The notes beneath the pieces were generated by a model. It did no database searches. It was not told the origin of the DNA and saw nothing but the letters and a program-made list of their open reading frames with translations. A program made the position numbers and the translations under genes. 64,000 bases of DNA from Symbiodinium natans (lineage: Eukaryota; Sar; Dinophyceae; Suessiales; Symbiodiniaceae). This document shows positions 54,574 to 62,897 of the stretch, one piece after another. How positions within the stretch are numbered: the first letter of the stretch is position 1; every line of letters starts with the position of its first letter. The DNA lies in contig CAJNDS010002479.1 in the NCBI GenBank assembly GCA_905221605.1, positions 765,001-829,000 on the forward strand. The letters are read 5' to 3'.

Positions 54574-54637
54574 GCAACATCACCTGGCTGCACCGGATCC
54601 CGCCGGATGCCTCTTTGTCCGTCTGGGACCCCGGCAG
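54574..54637 (+). CDS. strong candidate exon
   Basis: ACCGAG acceptor and GTCTTT donor. Reads NITWLHRIPPDASLSVWDPG. TTTAGGG follows. Unknown product. Confidence 0.6.
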
Positions 54638-55049
54638 GTCTTTGGGTTTCGGGTTTAGGGTTTAGGGGGTTTAGGGCTCAGCCCTAAACCCCAAACCCTA
54701 CAGTACAAACCCCAATCCCCAAACCCTAAACCCGCAATCCATTAAACCTCCAGTCCTCAAGTTCAACACAGACATGGAACTCCTCCTAGTCTGGGGGGGG
54801 GGGGGGGATGTATGCTTGGCTTGGGGAAGTGGCCTAAACCCTAGACCCTAAAACCCTAAACCCTAAACCCCAAACCCGTTTGGAGGGCCCCAAACTGTCA
54901 TCAGGTTGGTTTCAGGTTGGGAGGCATTGGGAGGTTTTGTGGCTCTGTTGCCCAGGTTTTTGGGCAGGGGTGAAGGGATTAGGGTTCAGGGTTTAGGGTT
55001 TAGGGTTGGCAAAACCCTAAACTGCCAAACCCTAAACCCTAAACACCGC

Positions 55050-55150
55050 CCACGACCTCCACGGCGCATGCCGCTGCAGCTGTAGGGCTCCAAAAGGAGG
55101 GAGGGACTCTGGTGTACAGCTGCTGGAACAAGAACAGGTCCGGCCTCTGG
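55050..55150 (+). CDS. strong candidate exon
   Basis: Reads TTSTAHAAAAVGLQKEGGTL then VYSCWNKNRSGLW before GTTTGG. The minus-strand 73-codon ORF is probably a shadow. Confidence 0.55.
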
Positions 55151-55191
55151 GTTTGGGATATTTGCCTTTATGGTTCGTTGCTGTATTAAAG

Positions 55192-55228
55192 CCTTTTTGG
55201 GTGGCTTGATGAGGTTCTGGTAGCAAGC
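55192..55228 (+). CDS. candidate exon, GTAAGG donor
   Basis: GTATTAAAG acceptor. Reads LFGWLDEVLVAS. Confidence 0.55.
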
Positions 55229-55352
55229 GTAAGGTATAGGGCTTAGGGTTCATTCGGGGTCAGCGTCCCAGGTGCCCAAACAGCAGCCCAATTGAGGGCA
55301 GTACAGGTCTACGGCTTGGGATTGAGGTTTTGGGGTTGAGGGCTTCTCACAG

Positions 55353-55387
55353 GGCTGAAGGCTGAGGGCTGCTTCTTGTTTTTGTTG
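55353..55387 (+). CDS. candidate exon, GTAAGG donor, chained to 55444
   Basis: CTTCTCACAG acceptor. Reads LKAEGCFLFLL, ends at phase 0. The intron to 55444 has a textbook pyrimidine acceptor. Confidence 0.6.
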
Positions 55388-55443
55388 GTAAGGGTTGGAT
55401 GGGAGTGGGGGTCTGTTCTCTTTGAGGTCTTTCCTCTTGCCAG

Positions 55444-55491
55444 GGGATCGCTTTGCGGGTTCAGGGCCTGTGCCCTTTACTAGGACCCAGA
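55444..55491 (+). CDS. candidate exon, donor inside hpD
   Basis: TTTCCTCTTGCCAG acceptor; 16 codons GIALRVQGLCPLLGPR, phase 0 to 0. Its last bases (CTAGGACCCAGA) are the hpD left arm, and the donor GTAGGC lies in that arm. Confidence 0.65.
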
Positions 55492-56144
55492 GTAGGCCCT
55501 TATTCCCCACTCTCGGCGTGGGTTGTTAGATCTTCTATGTGTTTGTAGTAGTGAATCAGCTCCTTGCCTCTTCTGAAAGAGCTCCTCCGCGTCCTAATCA
55601 GCAGTGAGCAAGCTCTTCTATCTTCTCTCTCCTTAATAGGTCATGAGGGGGCTCCCCGGGGGAATGACAGAGCTCCTCTGCCCTTTACGAAAGAGCCTTT
55701 CTCCTGCTTGAAAAGCTGTGGGCAGGTGCTCTGGCGCCTCGTAGGTTTGGGAGGGCTCCTTTTCATATCTTTATCTTTCCGACTACGAGATATTGGAGCT
55801 CATTCTTTCGATTCTGGTAGAAGAGATCTCTCATTTCCAAGAGATCTTTCTCACTCAACTCAACTCTTCTGCTCGCCCGGAACACTTCTCCTCGCCCGGT
55901 CTACTCTTCGCTCATCCCCAGAGTGCCCAACCCCAGAGTGTTCCTGGAGTGCCCAACCCCAGAGTGTCCTGGGAGTGCCAACTCCAGAGTGACCCCAGAG
56001 TGCCCAACCCCAGAGAATCTCTTCCCAAGAGGGCGGGGATGTTCGAAGTAAACTAATTTCCTTTCTTAGGCTGAGGTTCCCTTATAAGCCCCTGTAAACC
56101 AAGAAGGGTACCCATGTTTGATCCTAAGTTACTCTTGGGTCTAG
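55492..56144. mobile_element. hpD intron interrupted by a 555-bp repeat
   Basis: The hpD left arm stops at about 55503 (CCCTTATTCCCC) and resumes at about 56056 (TTTCTTAGGCTGAGGTTCCC) to end TTACTCTTGGGTCTAG. The insert includes a 142-codon reading (LLKELLRVLISSEQALLSSL...) and the CCAGAGTGCCCAACC tandem array also found, inverted, at 6840-7090. Confidence 0.8.
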
Positions 56145-56222
56145 TTTATCTTTTATGTAGTGTTTGGGTCCTGTGCCGGCTGCAATGCTTCTTGGTCTGT
56201 CGCAGGCACCGCCACAACCTGA
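56145..56222 (+). CDS. candidate exon, possibly terminal
   Basis: In the phase set by 55444-55491 it reads FIFYVVFGSCAGCNASWSVA then GTATT and TGA. The ends of three codons fit, so this may be a C-terminus. Confidence 0.55.
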   Translation, partial: FIFYVVFGSCAGCNASWSVAGTATT

Positions 56223-56313
56223 CACTACCCCTCCGCGCCATAAGACACCCTAAACCCTAAACCCTACACCCTGCACCCCAAACCCTACCCACTGCCCCTT
56301 TTGGCACGCCACG

Positions 56314-56589
56314 ATGCAAAGCTTCAACCAGGAAAGCGCGCAGAGAATCCTAGAAAAGCCACTTGGATTTCTGTATACCTACCAGCGCTACCAACGCTAT
56401 GACATGTACAGGACTCAAGGGTATAGGGTTTTGGGGTTCAGGCCACCATACAAACCACCCTCTGCCATGGAGGTCGGCGTGATGCCAGCAAAGTTGACTT
56501 TTCAGGACCCCAGCTGCAGAACATCGCATGTAGTTCAGGAGCCACCCAATATACCCAGTCTGACGAAAGCCTTAACACTTAGCCCCTAA
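56314..56589 (+). CDS. possible ORF, 91 codons
   Basis: ATG opens MQSFNQESAQRILEKPLGFL, YTYQRYQRYDMYRTQGYR, then MEVGVMPAKLTFQDPSCRTS to a stop. A GTTTTG donor-like site lies after TQGYR. Could be a small gene or a first exon. No domain. Confidence 0.45.
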   Translation: MQSFNQESAQRILEKPLGFLYTYQRYQRYDMYRTQGYRVLGFRPPYKPPSAMEVGVMPAKLTFQDPSCRTSHVVQEPPNIPSLTKALTLSP

Positions 56590-56893
56590 GCGCTTGTAAG
56601 CGCCAATCTTGGGGAGGTTGGATGAACCCTAAGCCCTAAGATAGAGACCCCCGAAGGTCCGGACCAGCAACCCCAGACCCGTCAACCGCAAACCCTAACC
56701 AGCGCCAGCCCCCAAACCCTAAACCTAAACCCCAACCTAGGGGTCAGGGAACCCCAAACCCTTAAGCCTCGCACCTCCCCTACCCAGTAAGGATATATGT
56801 CCCTAAACCCTAAACCCTAAACCCTAAACCCTAAACCCTAAACCCTAAACCCTAGACTAGACCCTAAACCCTAAACTCAACATCACCTTTCAG

Positions 56894-56967
56894 GAGGCCA
56901 TGCGACGGCGGCAGCAGCTCCAAGCACAGGAGGCCCATTGGGCTCCAAGGACATATCGGGCTGTGGG
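56894..56967 (+). CDS. strong candidate exon, Gln/Arg-rich helix
   Basis: ATCACCTTTCAG acceptor. Reads EAMRRRQQLQAQEAHWAPRT then YRAVG. Its end (CAAGGACATATCGGGCT) is duplicated at 57089. Confidence 0.6.
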
Positions 56968-57099
56968 GTTTAGGGTTCAGGGTTTAGGGTTTGGGGTTTA
57001 GGGTTCAGGGTTCAGGGTTTAGGGTTTGGGGTCCATAATCGGAGGGTTTTGGGGGTTCCGGGCTTTTAGATTTAGGGTTTAGGGCTTCAAGGACATATC

Positions 57100-57535
57100 G
57101 GGCTTTGAGGGGTTTAGGGTTTGGAGTTTTGGTTTTTGGGTGTTTGGGGTTTAGGGATTTGGGGTTTTAGGGGGTTTAGGGTTTGGCTTTTTTGGGCTTG
57201 GGGTTTGGAGTTTGAGGGTTAGGGTTTTGGATTTTTTTGGGCTTAGGGTTTTTGGCTTTAGGGTCATTGGGGCTTCGGGTTAGAATTTTGCGTGTGTGGG
57301 TTTAGGGTTTTGGGGGTTCAGGGCTGAGGGATTTCAAGTGAGTGTTTGGGTTTGATGTTTTTTGGGATTGAGGGTTTGGGGTTGTTGGGGTTAGGGTTTT
57401 TGGGGTTTGGGATTCTTGTGTGTTTGGTGGTTAAGGATTTGTAAGGTTAAAGGTTTGTGGTGTAGGTTTTTCTCGAGATTTTGATATCTCAGAGTTTTGG
57501 GTTTGGGCTTTGGGGGGGGGGGGGGGGGGGCGGTT
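57100..57535. repeat. degenerate G-rich telomere-like field
   Basis: TTTGGGG/TTTAGGG-derived sequence ending in a G-run (57515-57530). No coding signal. Confidence 0.7.
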
Positions 57536-57578
57536 AATGCTTCGGGCTTACTGTGCCTCAAGGGTTCAGGTTCTAGGA

Positions 57579-57731
57579 AAGGGCTTCGGATACCAGTTTA
57601 GGGATACCCTTCAGTGTTGAGGAGGGGGACAGGGCGCCACAATGTTTTAGGGAGATTGTTGCCTTGCCTTGTTCTGACAGAGGGTTACCTCAAGGCCCGC
57701 TGAACCCTAAGCCCTACACCCCAAACCCTGT
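57579..57731 (+). CDS. candidate exon or terminal exon, about 50 codons
   Basis: Reads ASDTSLGIPFSVEEGDRAPQ then CFREIVALPCSDRGLPQGPL. A pyrimidine-rich acceptor (CTTGTTCTGACAG) inside suggests a more complex structure. Confidence 0.45.
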
Positions 57732-57856
57732 CTAGACTTTGGGGTTTTGGGTTTAGGGTTCAGGGTTTTGTGGGTGTGTAGGGCTTCATGTGGAGTAGGG
57801 ATTAGGCTCCACAAACTCCAACGAAGGGGGTAGGTACAAGCCTCTATGTGGGATTC

Positions 57857-58127
57857 AGGGAGTCGCGGCGTCGCGAGTATGCCACATGAGTGCCACGTGG
57901 GCTATCAAGGCCCAAATCAAGGCTATCAATAAATCTGACCTTAAACACTCAAGCCCATTATTGGCAATCAAGCGACACCAAGCCGGCAGCCGAAAAAACG
58001 GGCGAGGTGGCATCCACTGTGTCCGTGGCATCGCTCCAGATGGGCCTAGAGGCTCATCTTCATGGTTTCCAAAGCTCTCGCAAGCTTCCATCATGGCGAC
58101 CTTGCCAATGCAGAGACTTACTTGGAG
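57857..58127 (+). CDS. candidate exon upstream of hpK, frame uncertain
   Basis: Two frames are open. One reads PAAEKTGEVASTVSVASLQM then GLEAHLHGFQSSRKLPSW; the other ATWAIKAQIKAINKSDLKHS onward. Both can continue across the hpK intron. The minus ORF is a shadow. Confidence 0.5.
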
Positions 58128-58267
58128 GTTCATGGTACTAATAAGCCAATTTTAACTGTACTTATATCCCACTTTTAAGCCCCTGAAGTGCCCCGATATG
58201 GTTCTAAGTACAGATATAAGTAATGACAGTCATAATTGGTTAATAAGTGCCATGAACTTCCAAGTAG
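58128..58267. mobile_element. hpK element acting as a 140-nt intron
   Basis: Arms TACTTGGAGGTTCATGG and CCATGAACTTCCAAGTA. GT at 58128, AG at 58266-58267. Excision joins RPCQCRDLLG to VIPRRVLTDPAGVPSYYHET in frame. Confidence 0.7.
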
Positions 58268-58360
58268 TAATCCCGCGCCGAGTGCTCACGGACCCGGCTG
58301 GCGTGCCCTCCTATTACCACGAGACGCAACGGGCTGTTTGCGCACGCAGATTCGGGGGGG
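58268..58360 (+). CDS. candidate exon downstream of hpK
   Basis: Reads VIPRRVLTDPAGVPSYYHET then QRAVCARRFGG in the joined frame. Confidence 0.55.
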
Positions 58361-58389
58361 AACTCCGTAGCTAAAGTTTCGAGTACGTA

Positions 58390-58450
58390 GGGTATGGGTC
58401 AGGTTTTGACTAAGATTATTGGGTCAGGTTTTGACTAGGATAATCCACTT
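58390..58450. repeat. tandem duplication of GGGTCAGGTTTTGACTA
   Basis: Two copies about 28 bp apart. Confidence 0.8.
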
Positions 58451-58463
58451 TAGGCCGCTTTAG

Positions 58464-58662
58464 TCCACCGCGCGGTTTTGATCTTGCTTAGAATCCGCTG
58501 CATAGAGGCTCGTGTTCCAAGGTCCAAGGCCCTAAACCCTACACATTCAGACTGGCCGTCGGCGAAGTCAGCGGTCATTCCGACATCGCGTCATGCCGAC
58601 CCTATCCCAGATCCGAGCCACCCTGCAGAACAGATCGTGGGTAGCGGTCACCCTGAACCCTA
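58464..58662 (+). CDS. possible coding region
   Basis: Open as AVLILLRIRCIEARVPRSKA, then SDWPSAKSAVIPTSRHADPI and PDPSHPAEQIVGSGHPEP. Probably exon(s); start unknown. Confidence 0.4.
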
Positions 58663-58733
58663 AACCCCAAACCCTAAACCCCAAGCCCTAGACCCCAAAC
58701 CCTAAACCCCGAGCCCTAAACGCTAAACGTCAG

Positions 58734-58830
58734 GTCACAGAAAGTTTCGGAACTTCATACCTCGAGCCCAAAATGCCCTTGCCAGAAGCCTAAACTCAAA
58801 ACTCAACCGCCGGACACTTTAGGGTTCGAG
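58734..58830 (+). CDS. Cys-rich gene, exon 1 of a four-exon chain
   Basis: ACGTCAG acceptor, and the donor is GTTTAG of a telomere-like repeat. Reads SQKVSELHTSSPKCPCQKPK then LKTQPPDTLGFE, ending at phase 0. The next exon resumes at phase 0 after hpB. Confidence 0.7.
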
Positions 58831-58943
58831 GTTTAGGTTTCAGGGTTTAGGGTAGTTAAATGTAGGGTTGTAAGCAAGTAGCTGGTATTACCAATTTTTA
58901 CAATACGATTCTCCCTGCTTATACCTACTCATGAACCTTCAAG
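58831..58943. mobile_element. intron made of telomere-like repeat plus hpB
   Basis: GTTTAGG donor, TTTAGGG-like units, then hpB-derived sequence ending TACTCATGAACCTTCAAG, whose AG is the acceptor. Confidence 0.7.
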
Positions 58944-59010
58944 TGCAGGCAGTGTGGGAAAGTGTGCCGGAGAGCTCAACCACTGACGCAGGCCAGAGCT
59001 GTTCTTCTTG
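58944..59010 (+). CDS. Cys-rich gene, exon 2 (CxxC...C)
   Basis: Bounded on the left by the hpB acceptor and on the right by the hpC donor. Reads CRQCGKVCRRAQPLTQARAV then LL. The CxxCxxxC cluster with CPC in exon 1 suggests metal binding; no named family fits. Confidence 0.75.
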
Positions 59011-59119
59011 GTAGCCCCGTGGTACCCTTTTTCCCCTTTTTTTCGGGTCAAGGTTACCTTTTAAAAACCAACCCACCCCAAAGAGGGTACCCTTAATGTG
59101 AGATGGCTACTGGGCTAAG
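59011..59119. mobile_element. hpC element acting as an intron
   Basis: GTAGCCCCGTGGTACCC at the left, ATGGCTACTGGGCTAAG at the right. 109 nt, phase 1 intron; both flanking frames agree. Confidence 0.8.
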
Positions 59120-59154
59120 TACCAAGTATCGAGCTTAAGGCTAGCGCTGGGGGC
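59120..59154 (+). CDS. Cys-rich gene, exon 3
   Basis: Completes the split codon and reads PSIELKASAGG before GTAAGG. Confidence 0.7.
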
Positions 59155-59219
59155 GTAAGGACTTCGAGTTTAGGGCTAAGGGTTGTGTAAGCCCCTGCTA
59201 GGGATCCGCATGCTTCCAG

Positions 59220-59257
59220 GCACGTGTCACGTGTCAGTTATTCTCCCAACTATTCAG
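59220..59257 (+). CDS. Cys-rich gene, exon 4
   Basis: GCTTCCAG acceptor and GTATCT donor. Reads ARVTCQLFSQLF. Later exons not found. Confidence 0.6.
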
Positions 59258-60310
59258 GTATCTACGCAATATTCATAGTTTATGCTTCGTAGTTGCGGGG
59301 CGGGCTGGTGCCACAACAGTCCATAATTCAAATCACCACCCCACTTGCATAGGACTTAGGTTCGAAAGTGCAAGGTTGAGATTTTGCAGAATTGCTTTAG
59401 GACATCCTCTGTGTCGCTTAAGGTCTGGTCTTACTTATGTGAAAATGAGATATTGTGAAGTTGTCCAGGGGGGGGGGGGGGGGGGGGGGGGGGGGAGCTA
59501 GTCGAGTATGAAAATTAGGAAGAATCAGAGTGTGTAATCCCAGACTTAGTTCACGATTTCAGTTGAGTTTTTCTTTGCGAACTTAGTACATCATCATGCT
59601 TCGAATCAGTAAAACGAGCTAAACTATTATCATTGTAAACAGTTGCAACATGTTGGCCCGTGCTTATATCAATTTCGTGAGTCGAACTGAGGCAGCGTGG
59701 GTATTTCGTCGAAAGTATGTACGTGGAAAACCGTTTGGGGTTGTGTCAGACACAAGACCAAAGGATGCCAAAGGATAACATACTTTGTGCAGTCAGTAGA
59801 ATCAACGTCAAACTGCAGTAGCCGTTGCATGTTTGAGATTGTGTCATTTGCCGTGTAAGCAGTATCATGAGAGGTCAAGTGGTTACCAACTAAACGGGCA
59901 GATGGCGACTTGGAATGAGTTGAATTCTTGAACCGATCCTACCTTGGCATAGTTCGGAGCCTTTTTCATTTCACTTTCACATATTCTCTCAAATAATAAT
60001 TTCCACATCTTTAAACGAATCAATTGAAAGAGCTAACACCGAGCCTTCCTCTCACGCCACTAGTTTTCCAAAGCGGCCGGGGGGGGGGGGTATGGTGGAC
60101 TGATTGACAGTTTAGGGGTTAACTTCCTACTTAAGATGAAATAAGAATAAAAAAAACAGTTTTCCATTTTTCCAGAAACCCAGATTTGAAAAACACAAAC
60201 AGATTTCCAGAAATCCATATTTCCAACCCAGGCCCCCGCACCCCCCCCCCCCCCTTCCCCTTTGTCAAGATTCGAAATGTACCTCCCCCATCTCCCTTTC
60301 TAAACTCTGA
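59258..60310. other. 1 kb without telomere repeats or clear exons
   Basis: Lower GC than its surroundings; holds a G-run of about 28 (59468-59495), another at 60080 and a C-run at 60242. A 69-codon minus ORF (59669-59878) and a 92-codon minus ORF (60319-60597) have no recognised domain. Could be a long intron or intergenic. Confidence 0.5.
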
Positions 60311-60314
60311 CGAG

Positions 60315-60415
60315 GCGCCTAGTCGTAGAGTAGGTAACCTTTAACCTTTTTGGGGTAGTATAAGCCCCTTATAATCCCAAAGGTTAACCTTAAGTTCCGC
60401 CAGGTTACTGGACAA
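60315..60415. mobile_element. hpC-like palindrome
   Basis: GTAGGTAACCTTTAACCTTT at the left; AAAGGTTAACCTTAAGTTCC and GGTTACTGGACAACTAAG at the right. Confidence 0.55.
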
Positions 60416-60714
60416 CTAAGGGCGGGTGTGCAAACATGGCACTCGGAGACGTAGAAGTCAGAAGCTTGAAAATGTGGATGCGTAAGCTTGGAAACAAAAA
60501 AAAGTTTGAACTTCAGACGAACGCATACACTGGTTGGGGTGTAGGCGGAGTAGATGTTGATACTTCGGGCAGTTGAGGGGTAAGGTGGAGCCGCCACCCT
60601 TAATCCTCAAATCTTCACACCCTTGTATTCCCTAGGCATTCTTGAGCCTCAAAGCCTTAACCCTTAAACCCTTGAACCCTAAACAGTAAACCCCAAACCC
60701 CCAAACCCGGCCAG

Positions 60715-60801
60715 CGCCTCAGCGATCCTTTCTCCTTCTTTGTGCTCGTAGAGCCGTTCCTGCATCCAAAGCCCAGCTTTGCTGGCTCAGGGGTGGGGGA
60801 G
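60715..60801 (+). CDS. strong candidate exon, 29 codons
   Basis: CGGCCAG acceptor and GTTTTA donor, phase 0 to 0. Reads RLSDPFSFFVLVEPFLHPKP then SFAGSGVGE. CCCTAAA-like upstream. Unknown. Confidence 0.6.
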
Positions 60802-60894
60802 GTTTTAAGCGACTTTAACCCTAAACCCTAAACCCTAAACCCTACACCCTAAACCCTAAACCCTAGTGTAGTTCCCTGCTTCACCAGCTGCCAG

Positions 60895-60991
60895 GCCCCT
60901 CACCACAGCAGACGACAGAGTCAGAGACAGTGCGGGACTCGGTGGGTTCAGGGTTTTGTGATTATTGGGGTTCAACCTGGTGGCCCACTCA
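60895..60991 (+). CDS. candidate exon upstream of hpC
   Basis: GCTGCCAG acceptor; open as APHHSRRQSQRQCGTRWVQG then FVIIGVQPGGPL, up to GTAGTA of hpC. Confidence 0.5.
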
Positions 60992-61138
60992 GTAGTACCC
61001 TTTGCCTTTTTGTTGGTTCAAGGTTCCCTTGTCAAGTAACCAGCCCGTAAAAAGGGTCCCTGAACCCTAAACCCTAATTCCTAAACCCTAAACCCTAAAC
61101 CCTAAACCCATTCATGATCTGGTTACCGGGCTACCAAG
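60992..61138. mobile_element. hpC element with telomere insert
   Basis: GTAGTACCCTTTGCCTTTTT at the left; GGTTACCGGGCTACCAAG at the right. (CCCTAAA)n at 61058-61110 sits inside. Confidence 0.75.
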
Positions 61139-61166
61139 TCAAGGATTTCGCGGCTTAAAGTTGCAG
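61139..61166 (+). CDS. candidate short exon after hpC
   Basis: Frames read SRISRLKVA or QGFRGLKLQ before GTTGAA. Confidence 0.4.
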
Positions 61167-61331
61167 GTTGAACCTACGGAGGCCTGCTGACGGTCATTTG
61201 CAGTTCCTCTGGCGCCCTTTTGTTCTCCTTTTTTTAGGGCTAGGCTCCCTTACGAATTCACAAAGCTCATTAAACCTTTGAGGCTTAAACCCTAAACCGC
61301 CTAATCCCTATACAAACCCCGAATCTGCAGG

Positions 61332-61415
61332 CACGCGTCATCGACGTGTTTGGGTTGATTTCCTGTCTTTCCAAGCTCTTTCATTCCGATGTTGCTAAGC
61401 TGCGGGAGCTGGGTG
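61332..61415 (+). CDS. strong candidate exon
   Basis: AATCTGCAG acceptor. Reads ARVIDVFGLISCLSKLFHSD then VAKLREL before GTGAAC. Confidence 0.6.
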
Positions 61416-61451
61416 AACCCATGTGAGGTGCCGAACCGTTAGCCCCAGTCC

Positions 61452-61509
61452 TTTCGAACCCACTGATTTCGCACCCTCTCAAGAAGAGTCCTTCTTGATT
61501 GCACACTCA
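61452..61509 (+). CDS. candidate exon
   Basis: GCCCCAG acceptor. Reads PFEPTDFAPSQEESFLIAHS. Confidence 0.5.
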
Positions 61510-61690
61510 GGCTGATTTTGGTGTGAGTGTGTGTGTGTGTGTGTGTGTCTGCGCGTGTGTGCGTTGGGGCGGTTGCTGTTCTCGGGTTTAGGGTTGCGTT
61601 TGTGTGCTCCAGCTCCCTTACCTAACCCTCAACCCTAAAGCACTAAACCCTCAGACCCTAAGCCCCAGACCTTCAACCCTACACCTAAAG
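61510..61690. repeat. (GT)n and degenerate telomere-like repeats
   Basis: GTGTGT run at 61523-61560, then CCCTAAA-like sequence from 61625. Confidence 0.8.
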
Positions 61691-61865
61691 CCTCAGACAG
61701 AGTAGTCCCTTATGCCCTTATACGCCTCTTGATACCAAAAAGGGCACCCTTGTTGTCCCTAGTCCCTAGGTTACTCTTGGGTGCCTAAACCCTAATCCCT
61801 AAACCCTAAACCCTAAACCCTAAACCCCAAACCCGAAACCCTAAACCCTAAACCCTTGGGTCTAG
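61691..61865. mobile_element. hpD element with telomere insert and 7-bp duplication
   Basis: GACAGAGTAGTCCCTTATGC at the left; the right arm TTACTCTTGGGTCTAG is split by about 85 bp of CCCTAAA-type repeat, with CTTGGGT on both sides of the insert. Confidence 0.85.
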
Positions 61866-61945
61866 TTTACCGATTTCCAAAAGCCTGAACCAAAAGTCGA
61901 CTCGGCAAACCTGCATGCCGGAATGTCTGCGTGGGCCAATCCCTT
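61866..61945 (+). CDS. strong candidate exon after hpD
   Basis: Starts at the hpD acceptor (GGGTCTAG), phase 0: FTDFQKPEPKVDSANLHAGM then SAWANP. TTTAGGG follows. Confidence 0.65.
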
Positions 61946-62002
61946 AGGGTTTAGGCTCTAGGGTTTAGGGTTAGGGGTTAGGGGTTAGGGGTTTAGGGTT
62001 TA

Positions 62003-62139
62003 GGGCAGTGCAAGTGCGAGGGAGTTGAGGCTTGAGGGGCTAGGGTTTGCGGTCTGTGGCCGAAGTGCTCCAGCAGACCTCTATGACTCCATGAATCCTT
62101 ATGTACTAGAGGGGTCGGAGAAATTTCTGTTCTCTTAGG
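62003..62139 (+). CDS. strong candidate exon, about 45 codons
   Basis: AGGGCAG acceptor. Reads SARELRLEGLGFAVCGRSAP then ADLYDSMNPYVLEGSEKFLF, then a stop. Possibly a terminal exon, or a donor lies near the end. Confidence 0.6.
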
Positions 62140-62215
62140 GTCCCTATATAGATCTACTAGAATAGCCTCCAAAACCCTATTCTACTTATGAAGGCCCCTA
62201 TAGTACATCGGTGCA

Positions 62216-62321
62216 TGTAGTGCTATACTGCTCTACCATGTTATACAATTACGCTAGACCTCCACCACCTTCAACAAAGCAGAGTAGCTGTCAGGCTAAA
62301 CCAAAGTGCTCAGGACCCTGA
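62216..62321 (+). CDS. candidate exon or short ORF
   Basis: Reads VVLYCSTMLYNYARPPPPST then KQSSCQAKPKCSGP and a stop. hpG-like sequence upstream (62110-62215). Confidence 0.45.
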
Positions 62322-62359
62322 ACCCTAAGCCCTAAGCCCTAAACCCTAAACCCTAAACC

Positions 62360-62482
62360 CATGGAAGCAGTGTTAGACGCGACTCTTTTCGCGGGGGCCG
62401 AGGCTCTGAACCCTCCGGCCGTGTTTGAGTCCGCTCCTTCGGATCATCTGGCTGATGCAGGCGCGAGAATCCCTAAACTCTA
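62360..62482 (+). CDS. candidate exon or short ORF, starts ATG
   Basis: Reads MEAVLDATLFAGAEALNPPA then VFESAPSDHLADAGARIPKL and a stop. CCCTAAA upstream. If spliced it may lead to the acidic terminal exon at 62824. Confidence 0.55.
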
Positions 62483-62599
62483 AGCCCTAAACTGAGGGCT
62501 TCGGGGTTCTGTAAGACCAAAAGTGAGGGCTTTGGGGTTCTTTGTGGTTCGTTGCTGTAAGCTTAGTTAGACGTAAGACAGCTAAAAGTTAAGTTTTTA

Positions 62600-62655
62600 A
62601 AGTGGCTTTGGCATGTGGGCTTCCAGGAGTCGTAGGGCCTAGTCTTCGGGTTTAG
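62600..62655 (+). CDS. candidate exon
   Basis: Reads KVALACGLPGVVGPSLR. Confidence 0.35.
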
Positions 62656-62823
62656 GGGGTTGTGGGCTGAAAGCTTGAGGTTTAGGTGGCTTTGGGCGTT
62701 GAGTGGCTTGTTATAGGGCTAGGGGTTTAGGTGTTTGATTATGCAACCCTAAACTAAACCCTAAAACCCTAAACCCTGAGCCTAAACGGCCCTAAACCCT
62801 AAAACCCGAAGGGTTTGTTTCAG

Positions 62824-62897
62824 GCTACGGCCTGGGGCGAGATGGCGATGACGAGGGTGAGGAGGAAGAGACGCTGGAGCAGGACGAGTCCTTCTGA
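62824..62897 (+). CDS. terminal exon, acidic C-terminus
   Basis: GGTTTGTTTCAG acceptor. Reads YGLGRDGDDEGEEEETLEQD then ESF and TGA. Acidic C-termini are common; no function inferred. No telomere repeat follows for 600 bp, consistent with a gene end. Confidence 0.7.
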
